A stretch of 64,000 nt of DNA from Methylobacterium sp. WSM2598 (GTDB lineage Bacteria; Pseudomonadota; Alphaproteobacteria; Rhizobiales; Beijerinckiaceae): NCBI RefSeq assembly GCF_000379105.1, contig NZ_KB900609.1, positions 3,302,389-3,366,388 of the forward strand, given 5' to 3'. Below are positions 29,911 through 38,739 of the stretch, in pieces (positions within the stretch are counted from its first letter, which is position 1; each line of letters begins with the position of its first letter). The notes under the pieces were generated by a model. That model worked only from the letters and a program-made list of their open reading frames with translations, was not told the DNA's origin and made no database searches. Made by a program: the position numbers and the translations under genes.

Positions 29911-31122
29911 TCAGCCGTCCTTCTGGTTCTTCATCGAGGCCTCGAAGGCCGCGAAGGTGGTGCGGGCGCGCCGGAGCGGGCGGGTGACCTGGACCGCGAT
30001 GCTGTCCTCCAGCCGCCCGATCCGCCCCTGGCTCAGCGCCCAGTCGCCGCAGCGCAGGGTGATGAGGTCCGTGGGCTTGGCGTCGAACAGGATCGTGTCG
30101 CCCACTTCGAGGGCGAGGACGCGCTTGAGCGGCAGGGTCATCTGGTGGAGCACCGCCTCCACCTCGACCTCGGCCTGCCAGATCTCGGTGGCGAGGTGCC
30201 CCTCCCAGACGTGGTCCCGCCCGAGCTTCTCGCCCATGAAGCTCTGCAGCAGCAGGTCGCGGATCGGCTCGATCGTGGCGTAGGGGAACAGGATCTGCAG
30301 CAGGCCGCCGCGGCCCTCCATGTCGAGCTTGAGGTCGATCAGGATGGCGGCGTTGGCCGGCCGGGTGATGGTGGCGAAGCGCGGGTTCGATTCGAGCCGG
30401 TCGATCTGGAAGCGCACCGGCGAGAGGGGCTGGAAGGAGGCTTCGAGGTCGCCGAGGATGATCTCCAGCATGCGCCGCACCAGCGACATCTCGATGCTGG
30501 TGAAGGGCCGCCCGTCGAGGCGGATCGTCGTCGTGCCGCGCTTGCCGCCGAGCAGCAGGTCGAGCGTCGCGTAGGCGAGGTTCGAATCGACCGTGACGAG
30601 GCCGGAATTCTCCCACAGGTCGGCCTTGAACACGCCGAGCAGCGTCGGTAGCGGAATCGCGTTGAGGTAGTCGCCGAAGCGCACCGAGGTGATGTTGTCG
30701 AGCGTGACCTCGACGTTGTCCTGGAAGAAGTTGCGCAGGGAGGTCGACAACAACCGGATCATCCGGTCGAAGATGATCTCCAGCATCGGCAGGCGTTCGT
30801 AGGAGACGACGCCCGAATCGACGATCGCGCGGATGCCGCCCGCGCCCGAGGCCGAGAGTTCCCTCAGCGAGAAGCCGAGGACCTGGTCAATCTCCTCCTG
30901 GTTGAGGATCCGGTCGTTCCCGGCGAGTTCGGGGAGGTTCTCGGCCTCGCCCTCGTCGATCATGTTGGCCCATTCGGCCGCCATGTCGCTCGACAGGGTC
31001 GTGCCCTGCTCGGCGAGGGCCGCGCCCCATTCCTCCGCCAGGGAGGCGTCGCCGCCGGCATTCTGCTCGGCGAGCGCCGCCGCCCAGTCGTCGTCCAGGA
31101 TCTCGTCGTCCGGTCCGGCCAA
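29911..31122 (-). CDS. fliM: flagellar motor switch protein FliM
   Basis: A 403-residue C-ring protein that binds phospho-CheY and sets the direction or stop of flagellar rotation. The N-terminus carries acidic repeats (DDDWAAALAEQNAGG) and then NQEEIDQVLGF, followed by the CheC-like middle domain (about 110-310, LPMLEIIFDRMIRLL) and the SpoA C-terminal domain (about 315-390, LPLKRVLALEVGDTILFD). The acidic N-terminal repeats are longer than in E. coli. It is 21 bases downstream of fliL. Confidence 0.95.
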   Translation of the reverse strand: MAGPDDEILDDDWAAALAEQNAGGDASLAEEWGAALAEQGTTLSSDMAAEWANMIDEGEAENLPELAGNDRILNQEEIDQVLGFSLRELSASGAGGIRAIVDSGVVSYERLPMLEIIFDRMIRLLSTSLRNFFQDNVEVTLDNITSVRFGDYLNAIPLPTLLGVFKADLWENSGLVTVDSNLAYATLDLLLGGKRGTTTIRLDGRPFTSIEMSLVRRMLEIILGDLEASFQPLSPVRFQIDRLESNPRFATITRPANAAILIDLKLDMEGRGGLLQILFPYATIEPIRDLLLQSFMGEKLGRDHVWEGHLATEIWQAEVEVEAVLHQMTLPLKRVLALEVGDTILFDAKPTDLITLRCGDWALSQGRIGRLEDSIAVQVTRPLRRARTTFAAFEASMKNQKDG

Positions 31123-31143
31123 GGTGCTGGTCCCTTCCCGCGG

Positions 31144-31644
31144 CTACTGGATCACGAATTCCTTGAACAGCACGGCGTCCACCCGGGCCGGGTAGACCGC
31201 GACGTTGACGCGCCGCAGCAATTCCTCCCGCAACCGGTAGGTGCCGATCGAGCCGTCGAAATCGGCCGGGCGCATCTCGCGGATGTAGACCTGGAAGGCG
31301 TCCTCGATGCGCGGCATCAGCGGCTGGATCTCGGCCGCCGTCTTCGGGTCGTGGACCTCCAGGGCGACCTTCAGCTTGATGAAGCGCACGTTCGGCTGCC
31401 CGACATCCGGGGTGAGGTTCATCACGAGGTCGCGCACGTCCAGGAAGGTGATGGCGGGCTTGGCCTCGGCCACCTCCTCGGTCTTTCCGGCGCGGTACTT
31501 CACGAAGCCGTAGCCGCCGCCCGCCAGGAGCAGGACGACGAGCGCGCCCGCGACCAGGGCGAGCGTCTTCCCGCGCTTCGCCTCCGGGCCCCCGCCCTCC
31601 TCGCCCTCCTCGCCCTCGGGCGCCTTCTTCGGCTTCTTCGCCAT
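31144..31644 (-). CDS. fliL: flagellar basal-body protein FliL
   Basis: A 166-residue inner-membrane protein associated with the stator, with a Lys/Glu-rich cytoplasmic N-terminus (MAKKPKKAPEGEEGEEGG), one membrane segment (about 29-48) and a periplasmic FliL domain (TFLDVRDLVMNLTPD, FIKLKVALEVHDP). It heads the fliL-fliM-DUF6468-motE transcript. The ATG has weak upstream Shine-Dalgarno character. The gene diverges from flgF; both promoters must lie in 31645-31908. Confidence 0.92.
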   Translation of the reverse strand: MAKKPKKAPEGEEGEEGGGPEAKRGKTLALVAGALVVLLLAGGGYGFVKYRAGKTEEVAEAKPAITFLDVRDLVMNLTPDVGQPNVRFIKLKVALEVHDPKTAAEIQPLMPRIEDAFQVYIREMRPADFDGSIGTYRLREELLRRVNVAVYPARVDAVLFKEFVIQ

Positions 31645-31756
31645 GGCTGACCGCGTCCCGCAACCCGCCCGACCGGCGGGGCGTGCGGCACAACCGGTAA
31701 AGGAGCATGGTTAATCCGCCGTTAAGGCGGCAGATCCTGCCGGGTCGAAGCTGCCG

Positions 31757-31791
31757 CCCGGCGCTCCCGGCTCGCGGCCGGGAGCGCCGGG
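31757..31791. other. 15-bp perfect inverted repeat between fliL and flgF
   Basis: Two 15-base arms (CCCGGCGCTCCCGGC and its complement) around a 5-base loop. It lies between two divergent flagellar transcripts, upstream of the sigma-54-type site. It could be a folded 5' region, an enhancer-like protein site or an exapted terminator; the sequence does not decide. Confidence 0.55.
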
Positions 31792-31840
31792 CATTCGTCC
31801 AAGCTGCTGTCGCGCAAGGATTTTCCCCGCCGGCGCGACC

Positions 31841-31855
31841 TGGCACGGCCCCTGC
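31841..31855 (+). promoter_or_regulatory. sigma-54 promoter upstream of flgF
   Basis: TGGCACG-N4-CTGC matches the -24/-12 consensus TGGCACG-N4-TTGC apart from one base. It lies 54 bases before the flgF start. Class II flagellar operons in Caulobacter use sigma-54 with FlbD, and FliX, part of that circuit, is encoded in this cluster. No FlbD gene is in the window. Confidence 0.7.
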
Positions 31856-31908
31856 GATCCCCTCTCCCTGCCGACCCGGCGGGGAAGGGTTCGCGGAGCG
31901 CAGGGACG

Positions 31909-32655
31909 ATGCAGAACGCGCAGTTGATCGGTCTCTCGGCCCAGATGGCGCTCGGGCGCGAACTCGAGGTGATCGCCAACAACATGGCGAACGTCTCGAC
32001 GACGGGCTTCAAGGGCCGCACGACGCATTTCCAGGAATACCTGATGCCCAAGGCCCGGGCCGAGACCTTCCGGATGCCGGACCGGCGCCTGTCCTACGTC
32101 ATCGACGCGGGCACGCCCCTCGACCTCTCGCAGGGGCCGATCGAGTCGACCGGCAACCCGCTCAACGCGGCGATCCGGGGCGACGCCTTCTTCGCCGTGC
32201 AGACGCCGCAGGGCGAGCGCTACACCCGCAACGGCGCCTTCGAGCTCAACGCGCAGGGCCAGCTGGTCACGAGCGACGGCAACCTCGTCCTCGGCGAGGG
32301 CGGGCCGATCCAGATCAACCCGCAGGAGACGGGGCTGGCGATCGGGGCGGACGGCACCGTCTCGACCAGCCAGGGCAACCGGGGCCGGATCCGCCTCGTG
32401 GCCTTCGCGGATCCGCGCCAGCTCACCAATGCGGGGGCGAACCTCTACGCCGCCTCGGCGCCGCCGCGGCCCGCCGGCCCCCTGGCGCGGATCGAGCCCG
32501 GCGCCCTCGAACGCTCCAACGTCAGCCCGGTGCTCACCATGACCCGCATGATGGAGGTCAACCGCGTCTACGCGCTCGTCGCCGACACGATCGCGCGCAT
32601 GGATTCCCTGCGCGGCAGCGCCATCCAGCGCCTCGCCGATGTCGGCAACGCCTGA
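31909..32655 (+). CDS. flgF: flagellar basal-body rod protein FlgF
   Basis: A 248-residue proximal rod protein exported by the flagellar type III system. The N-terminal rod motif (IANNMANVSTTGFKG), the middle GDAFFAVQTPQGERYTRNGAF and the C-terminal helix MTRMMEVNRVYALVAD are all present. The N-terminus has no cleaved signal, as expected for this export route. It is the first gene of flgF-flgG-flgA-flgH; flgG starts 13 bases after its stop. Confidence 0.95.
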   Translation: MQNAQLIGLSAQMALGRELEVIANNMANVSTTGFKGRTTHFQEYLMPKARAETFRMPDRRLSYVIDAGTPLDLSQGPIESTGNPLNAAIRGDAFFAVQTPQGERYTRNGAFELNAQGQLVTSDGNLVLGEGGPIQINPQETGLAIGADGTVSTSQGNRGRIRLVAFADPRQLTNAGANLYAASAPPRPAGPLARIEPGALERSNVSPVLTMTRMMEVNRVYALVADTIARMDSLRGSAIQRLADVGNA

Positions 32656-32668
32656 GGAGTGAGCCGCG

Positions 32669-33460
<792 letters not shown>

Positions 33461-33478
33461 CCTCCGAGGTCAGCCCAG

Positions 33479-34522
33479 ATGAGCTTCGATCCCCATGAGC
33501 CGCCGGTGCGCGCGAGGACCTGCGCGCTGCTCAGCGCCGGCATCCTCGGCCGCACGGCCCTCGCCCTCGTCGCGCTCGGCTTCCTGACCCTGCCGGTGCT
33601 CGCGGCCGGGCCCGAGCGCCCGGTGCTGCGGGGGGACATCACGGCCCGCCGCGACGTGATCACCCTCGGCGACCTCGTCTCCGGCGCGCCCGCGGAGCTC
33701 GCGGAGCGGCCCCTGTTCCGGGCGCCGGCCCTCGGCGCCACCGGGACGATCCAGGTGCGCCGCATCATGGAGGCGGCGGCCCATCTCGGGGTCGAGCCGC
33801 CGGAGAGCGGCGGCCGCCTCCAGGTCACCGTGCAGCGGGCGGCGCGCCGCATCGCCGCCCCCGAGATCGAGGCCGCCCTGCGCGAGGCCCTGGCTCGCCT
33901 GCGGGGCCTCGACGCGGCGAGCCTCTCGGTGGCCTTCGACGGCGAGGCGCCGGTGCTGACCGTGCCGGTGGATCTCGACGCCCCGGCCCGCGCCGCGGAG
34001 GTGACCTACGATCCGCGCAGCCGCCGCGTCTCGGGCCTCGTCACCGTGGGCGAGCGCCAAGCCTCCCTGCGGGTGTCCGGGCAGGTCATCGAGATGGTCG
34101 AGGTCGCGGTGCTCGCCCGGCCGCTGGCCCGGGGCGAGACGGTCGGGCCGCAGGACGTGATGCTGGAGCGGCGCCCCCGGGACGCCGCGCCGCCCGACGG
34201 CGTGGCGGACGCCGCGTCCCTGGTGGGCCAGGTCGCCCAGCGCGCCCTCGCCCCCGGTCAGCCCCTGCGGAGCGCCGACCTCGCCCGGCCCGACCTCGTC
34301 CAGCGGGGCGAGGCGGTGACGATCCTCTACGACGGGCCGGGAGTGAGCCTCGCCCTGCGCGGGCTGGCCCGCGAGGGCGGTCCGCTCGGCGCGACGGTCT
34401 CGGTCGTCAACCCCGTCTCCAAGAAGGTGCTGCAGGGCACGGTGGTCGGCCCCGGCCGGGTCAGCGTCGGCCCCGCCCCGCGCCCCGCCAGCCTCGCCGC
34501 CGCGTTCCCCGCCCGCCCGTGA
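33479..34522 (+). CDS. flgA: flagellar P-ring assembly chaperone FlgA
   Basis: A 347-residue periplasmic chaperone for P-ring assembly. The signal peptide is preceded by a 28-residue N-terminal extension; the hydrophobic core is TALALVALGFLTLPVLA (about 29-46). The SAF domain lies at about 208-270 and the FlgA C-terminal domain at 275-330 (GEAVTILYDGPGVSLALRG). It is longer than the E. coli protein because of an extra N-terminal domain, as in other alphaproteobacteria. Its stop overlaps the flgH start by 4 bases. Confidence 0.92.
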   Translation: MSFDPHEPPVRARTCALLSAGILGRTALALVALGFLTLPVLAAGPERPVLRGDITARRDVITLGDLVSGAPAELAERPLFRAPALGATGTIQVRRIMEAAAHLGVEPPESGGRLQVTVQRAARRIAAPEIEAALREALARLRGLDAASLSVAFDGEAPVLTVPVDLDAPARAAEVTYDPRSRRVSGLVTVGERQASLRVSGQVIEMVEVAVLARPLARGETVGPQDVMLERRPRDAAPPDGVADAASLVGQVAQRALAPGQPLRSADLARPDLVQRGEAVTILYDGPGVSLALRGLAREGGPLGATVSVVNPVSKKVLQGTVVGPGRVSVGPAPRPASLAAAFPARP

Positions 34523-35268
34523 CCGCCATGCCCCTCGCCTCCCGCCTCGCCCTCGCCTGCCTGCTCGGGGCCGGCCTCTCGGCCTGCAACACGGTCGACC
34601 GGCTGAGCCAGATCGGCGCGCGGCCGCCCCTCTCGGCCATCGAGGACCCGACCGCCCAGGCCGGCTACAAGCCGGTGCGCCTGCCGATGCCGGAGGTTCA
34701 ACCGGTCTCCTACGCGCCGAACTCCCTCTGGCGCACCGGCTCGCGCGCCTTCTTCAAGGATCAGCGCGCCGCCAAGGTCGGCGATCTCGTCACCGTGAAG
34801 GTCAACGTCACCGACAAGGCCAACCTCAACAACGAGACCAAGCGCTCGCGGGCGAATACCGAGGCTTTCGGCGTCCCGAACGCGTTCGGGCTGGAGAAGA
34901 GCGCCAAGCTCATCGGCGCGGCCGATCCCAAGAACCTGCTCGACACCGCGTCCACCATGAGCAACGACGGGGCGGGCTCGATCCAGCGGGCCGAGACCGT
35001 GACCACCAACGTGGCGGCGATCGTCACGCAGGTGCTCCCGAACGGCAACCTCGTGGTCGAGGGCAAGCAGGAGATCCGGGTCAATTTCGAGGTGCGCGAA
35101 CTCGTCGTCGCCGGGGTGATCCGCCCGGAGGACATCGAATCGGACAACACGATCGATTCGGCCAAGATCGCGGAGGCGCGCATCGCCTATGGCGGTCGCG
35201 GCCAGATCACCGACGTGCAGCAGCCCCGCTACGGGCAGCAATTCCTCGACGTGATGCTGCCCTTCTGA
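34519..35268 (+). CDS. flgH: flagellar L-ring lipoprotein FlgH
   Basis: A 249-residue outer-membrane lipoprotein that forms the L ring around the rod. The lipobox is LSAC (about 19-22 after the GTG start, or slightly less if the downstream ATG is used). GDLVTVKVNVTDKANLNNET, LVVEGKQEIRVNFEVREL and GQITDVQQPRYGQQFLD follow the family. It ends the flgF-flgG-flgA-flgH unit. Its start sits within the last codons of flgA, so the two are coupled. Confidence 0.95.
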   Translation: MTAMPLASRLALACLLGAGLSACNTVDRLSQIGARPPLSAIEDPTAQAGYKPVRLPMPEVQPVSYAPNSLWRTGSRAFFKDQRAAKVGDLVTVKVNVTDKANLNNETKRSRANTEAFGVPNAFGLEKSAKLIGAADPKNLLDTASTMSNDGAGSIQRAETVTTNVAAIVTQVLPNGNLVVEGKQEIRVNFEVRELVVAGVIRPEDIESDNTIDSAKIAEARIAYGGRGQITDVQQPRYGQQFLDVMLPF

Positions 35269-35340
35269 ACCCGCTCGGCGGGGGCCGCGGCGCGCCCCGC
35301 CGGCCGCCCAAGCCGAACGGCCCCGGCCATTCCGCTCAAG

Positions 35341-35390
35341 TCCCTTGGTCTCGCATCATCTTCGCCGCCGAAGCGGTGACCGGTTCGGCG
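35341..35390. repeat. second copy of the dispersed palindromic element
   Basis: Read on the minus strand this is GCCGAACCGGTCACC, GCTTCGGCGGCG, then ATGATGCGAGACCAAG. The same blocks in the same order occur at 11794-11864 on the plus strand, with a 21-base insertion there. It lies between flgH and the convergent gcrA gene, a typical site for a dispersed intergenic repeat. No hairpin like the 12-bp one at 11865 accompanies it. Confidence 0.6.
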
Positions 35391-35398
35391 CGGAATGC

Positions 35399-35785
35399 TC
35401 AGCGCCGCGCCGCGCGCTGCGAGCGCTCGACCGGCGTGTAGGCGATGCGCGCATGGGCCTCGCAATAGGGCAGGCCCGGCTGGCGCTTGGCGCCGCAGAA
35501 GCGGAACTCGCTGCCGAGGGGATCGCCGACCGGGAAGCGGCAGGACCATTCCTTGAGCAGCAGGATCGGGTGCAGCGGCATCTCGGGCTCGGCCGGCCGC
35601 GTGTCGTTCGCGGGCGGATTCGCCTCCGCCGCGATGTTCTTGCGGGCGAGACCGAGCCGATGGATCTTGCCCATCACCGCGTTGCGGTCCTTCAGCCCGA
35701 GGCGCTTGGCGATCTCGGTGCCGGTCAGGCTCTGGCTCCAGAGCCGCTTCAGTTCCTCGATCCGCTCGTCCGTCCAGGTCGACAT
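35399..35785 (-). CDS. GcrA family cell-cycle regulator
   Basis: A 128-residue DNA-binding regulator. The N-terminal block WTDERIEELKRLW, TGTEIAKRLG and RNAVMGKIHRLGL is the GcrA signature. In Caulobacter GcrA binds sigma-70 and activates promoters with CcrM-methylated GANTC sites, linking replication to expression. The C-terminal part (RFCGAKRQPGLPYCEAH) has a conserved Cys-X-X-X motif and His. An in-frame ATG six bases upstream (MAMSTW) is possible. It converges with flgH. Whether this is the main GcrA or a paralogue is unknown. Confidence 0.9.
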   Translation of the reverse strand: MSTWTDERIEELKRLWSQSLTGTEIAKRLGLKDRNAVMGKIHRLGLARKNIAAEANPPANDTRPAEPEMPLHPILLLKEWSCRFPVGDPLGSEFRFCGAKRQPGLPYCEAHARIAYTPVERSQRAARR

Positions 35786-36041
35786 CGCCATCCCGTCGAT
35801 CACTCGCCGAGCGAGATGTTGACGATCCGATGCCCCGACACCAGCGGCTGCCGCGCTGCGGCGAAGGCTATCCACCGCGAATCGCGCGCCGCCGCACCGG
35901 CGCGTCCGCGGCGACGCGCCACATGGGAGGCCCCGGTCAGACGCTGCCCGGACGATCACGTCCGGACAGCGGATGACACGCCCGCGCGGCGCGTGAGCGA
36001 CGCCGACATCCGTATCGCGACGCAATCCGTCGGATTTCGGA

Positions 36042-36464
36042 TCAATCGTCGCGGTAGACGCGCTCGCGGCGCTCGTGGCGCTCCTGCGCCTCCAGGGACA
36101 GGGTCGCGATCGGCCGCGCCTCCAGGCGCTTGAGAGAGATCGGCTCGCCCGTCTCCTCGCAATAGCCGTAGGAGCCGTCCTCGATCCGGGCGAGCGCCGC
36201 GTCGATCTTGGCGATCAGTTTGCGCTGCCGGTCGCGGGCGCGGAGCTCGATCGCCCGATCGGTCTCGGATGATGCGCGGTCGGTCAGGTCCGGGTGATTC
36301 TCGTTCTCGGTCTGCAGGGCGACCAGGGTGTCCTGGGCCTCCCGCAGGATGTCCTGCTTCCAGCTCAGCAACTTACGGCGGAAATACTCGCGCTGCCGTT
36401 CATTCATGAAAGGCTCGGCATCGCTGGGGGCATAACCGTCCTCGATCACGACCTTCGCCATCAC
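36042..36464 (-). CDS. dksA: DksA-type RNA polymerase-binding regulator, one-cysteine form
   Basis: A 140-residue transcription factor that binds the RNA polymerase secondary channel and, with ppGpp, resets rRNA and amino-acid promoters. The coiled coil spans about 25-105, and the zinc-finger region reads YGYCEETGEPISLKRLEARP, with one of the usual four Cys; the other ligand positions read Thr/Ala-type residues. Alphaproteobacterial DksA proteins with a single Cys are known to be active, so this is probably not decay. It is monocistronic as far as can be seen. Confidence 0.92.
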   Translation of the reverse strand: MMAKVVIEDGYAPSDAEPFMNERQREYFRRKLLSWKQDILREAQDTLVALQTENENHPDLTDRASSETDRAIELRARDRQRKLIAKIDAALARIEDGSYGYCEETGEPISLKRLEARPIATLSLEAQERHERRERVYRDD

Positions 36465-36642
36465 GCCCCTCGATACATCGCAGTTTACGCGGCCGGCGCC
36501 GTTCGGTGCAGGCGTATAATCGAGCCAGGATGGCCCGACAACGTGGCTTCCTCGTCACGCGAGGTTCGGACCGCCCCGGCCCGCCCCCCTGCTGCCCGCG
36601 CGCCACGGCGGCGCGCCGCCCGGCGCGGCGCGGCCGCTGCCC

Positions 36643-38016
36643 TCAGAACTGGAAGTAGATGAAGGTGTAGTTCGCCTCGTCGCCGATCCGCAGCAGCGCG
36701 GCGGCGAGCAGGAGGCCGAAGGCGGCGGCGGCGGCGGGCCGGGGCGGGATCCGGTGCACCGCCGCCCAGGCGGTCGGCCCGGCGAGCGCCGCGACCAGGG
36801 CCGGCAGGAAGGCGCGCCACTTCAGCCCCTCCCCGGCCGGCCCGAAGCCGGCGAGCCCCTTGTAGATCGCGACCGCCGCGTCGAAGGAGGGGGCGCGGAA
36901 CAGCACCCAGGTCAGCGTCACGAAGCCGAAGGTCAGCGCCCAGCCGAGGAGAGCCGGCATGGGCCATCCGGCCCGCCGCCACAGCAGCCCGGCGCCGAGC
37001 CCGAGCCCGTGCGCCGCGCCCCAGGCCACGAAGGTGAGCCCCGCCCCGTGCCAGAGGCCGCCGAGCGTCATCGTGGCGAGGAGCGCCCCGAGCTGCACCG
37101 CGAGCCCGCGCCGGTTGCCCCCGAGCGGCACGTAGAGGTAGTCGCGCAGGAAGCGCGACAGGGTCATGTGCCAGCGCCGCCAGAAGTCCCGCAGGGAGGT
37201 CGCCCGGTAGGGAGCGTCGAAGTTCTGCGGCAGGACGATCCCGAACAGGAGCGCGAGGCCGAGCGCCATGTCGGTGTAGCCCGAGAAGTCGAAGTAGATC
37301 TGGAACGTGAAGGCGAGCGTGGCCTGCCAGGCCTGCGCCACCGCGACGGCCTGGCCCTGCGCCGCCGCCTCGAAGACCGGATTGGCGTAGGCCGCGAGCG
37401 GATCGCCGAGGAAGACCTTCTTGGCAAGGCCCAGGCAGAGCAGCATCAGCCCCCGGGCGAGCCGCGGGGCGGCCTCCGGGCCCGCCGAGGGGGGCGCGTC
37501 GAATTGGTGGAGGATCTCGCTCCAGCGCACCAGCGGCCCCGCCAGCACCTGCGGGAAGAAGGCGAGGTAGAGGGCGTAGCGGGTGAGATCGACCGGCGGG
37601 GCGCGGCCCGCCCGCAGGTCGACGAGGTACATGATGTGGTGGAAGGTGAAGAACGAGATGCCGAGCGGCAGGGCGAGGCTCGGCCGCGTCAGGTCGAGAC
37701 CCGGCACGAGGTTCGCGAGGTCCGTCAGCCAGCCCGCGTACTTGAACAGGGCGAGGAGCGCGAGGTTGGCGACGATCGCCGCCGGGATCGCCCGGCGCCC
37801 CCCGCCCGGGCCGGCCCGACGCGCCACGAGCCAGTTGAGGCCGATCGAGCCGGCGAGCAGGGGCACGAAGCGCGGATCCCACCAGCCGTAGAAGGCGAAG
37901 GACAGCAGGACCAGCAACGGCAGGCGCCAGCCGGGCCGCAACCGCAGCACCAGGGCGTGCAGGGCCAGGGCCAGCGGCAGGAAGCCGAGGAGGAACGGGA
38001 AGGAGTTGAACAGCAT
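36643..38016 (-). CDS. MBOAT family O-acyltransferase (AlgI-like)
   Basis: A 457-residue multi-spanning inner-membrane acyltransferase. FNSFPFLLGFLPLALALH, FYGWWDPRFVPLLAGS and the catalytic His segment GGLWHGAGLTFVAWG are present; ISFFTFHHIMYLVD and YFDFSGYTDMALGLALLFG further support it. Members O-acetylate exported polysaccharides such as alginate or peptidoglycan. A SGNH or DltD-type partner is not adjacent, unlike many such pairs. Position between dksA and fliX might suggest a surface or flagellar glycan target, which is speculation. Confidence 0.88.
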   Translation of the reverse strand: MLFNSFPFLLGFLPLALALHALVLRLRPGWRLPLLVLLSFAFYGWWDPRFVPLLAGSIGLNWLVARRAGPGGGRRAIPAAIVANLALLALFKYAGWLTDLANLVPGLDLTRPSLALPLGISFFTFHHIMYLVDLRAGRAPPVDLTRYALYLAFFPQVLAGPLVRWSEILHQFDAPPSAGPEAAPRLARGLMLLCLGLAKKVFLGDPLAAYANPVFEAAAQGQAVAVAQAWQATLAFTFQIYFDFSGYTDMALGLALLFGIVLPQNFDAPYRATSLRDFWRRWHMTLSRFLRDYLYVPLGGNRRGLAVQLGALLATMTLGGLWHGAGLTFVAWGAAHGLGLGAGLLWRRAGWPMPALLGWALTFGFVTLTWVLFRAPSFDAAVAIYKGLAGFGPAGEGLKWRAFLPALVAALAGPTAWAAVHRIPPRPAAAAAFGLLLAAALLRIGDEANYTFIYFQF

Positions 38017-38073
38017 CGCGGCCGGTCCGGGCGGGCGCCCTTCTGGGCGATCGGATCCGGGGCGTCAACGCGG

Positions 38074-38490
38074 TCAGCCCGAGAGGCCGAGCTTGGCCAG
38101 CTCGACCTCGGCCCTGAGTTCGATCTGCCCGATCAGGTCGTCGAGGCGCGGATCGCCCGACGCGCCGCCGCGCTCGGCGAGGCGCGCGGCGATCGCCTTC
38201 AGGTCCTGGGTGCTGACCCGCCCGCCGAGCAGGGCCGCCTTGAGCCGGTCGAGGGCGTCGAGCAGGTCGTGGCCGCGCCGGGCGCTGCGGCGGCGGCGCT
38301 CGCCGGGATCGTCGGGCTGGCTCTGGAGGGTGAGGATCGCGTCGAGCCCCGCCAGCGTCGCGGCGCCGCCCGCGCTGGTGGGGCCGCGCGGCGCGGCCTC
38401 GGGCGCGACCGCGAATGCCTGCGGGCCCTCAGCCGGGCGCCTGACGCCGCCGCCCGGGGCAGCGGTCACGATGCGGGGATCGACGCGCAT
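38074..38490 (-). CDS. fliX: flagellar assembly regulator FliX
   Basis: A 138-residue FliX protein. In Caulobacter FliX couples completion of the early basal body to FlbD/sigma-54 activation of class III and IV genes. The N-terminal MRVD start has CCAAGGAGCGTC just upstream; the C-terminal domain holds DLLDALDRLKAALLGG, LKAIAARLAERG and LDDLIGQIELRAEVELAKL (quoted in parts). The longer open frame upstream is not family-like. It diverges from flgI, as in Caulobacter. Confidence 0.85.
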   Translation of the reverse strand: MRVDPRIVTAAPGGGVRRPAEGPQAFAVAPEAAPRGPTSAGGAATLAGLDAILTLQSQPDDPGERRRRSARRGHDLLDALDRLKAALLGGRVSTQDLKAIAARLAERGGASGDPRLDDLIGQIELRAEVELAKLGLSG

Positions 38491-38690
38491 GACGCTCCTT
38501 GGCGCTCCTCCGAAGCGCCTCCGCGAGGGCCGGGATCGACGGGGAGCCTGCGCCAGCATGGTGAACGAAACGTAAAGGCACCGGCAAAAGCTGCCGGGCC
38601 GGCCGATTCCGCCGGGCGCGCGGGGCCGGCCGGGCCGCTCGCCGGCCAGGAACATCCTTGATTCTCAGAGACTTCGCGGGACGCGGCGGC

Positions 38691-38706
38691 TGGCACGGTC
38701 CTGGCA
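38691..38706 (+). promoter_or_regulatory. sigma-54-like site upstream of flgI
   Basis: TGGCACGGTCCTGGCA has a perfect -24 box (TGGCACG) but GG instead of GC at -12. It lies 34 bases before the flgI start and in the expected orientation. The mismatch at a critical position lowers confidence compared with the flgF and flgE sites. Confidence 0.4.
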
Positions 38707-38739
38707 CCCGGATCCTCGGCCGTTCCGTCAGGATGCGTG

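Noticed and set aside
36042..36464. DksA as a decayed gene because three zinc cysteines are missing
   Set aside because: Single-cysteine DksA proteins are normal in Alphaproteobacteria, and the rest of the protein is well preserved.
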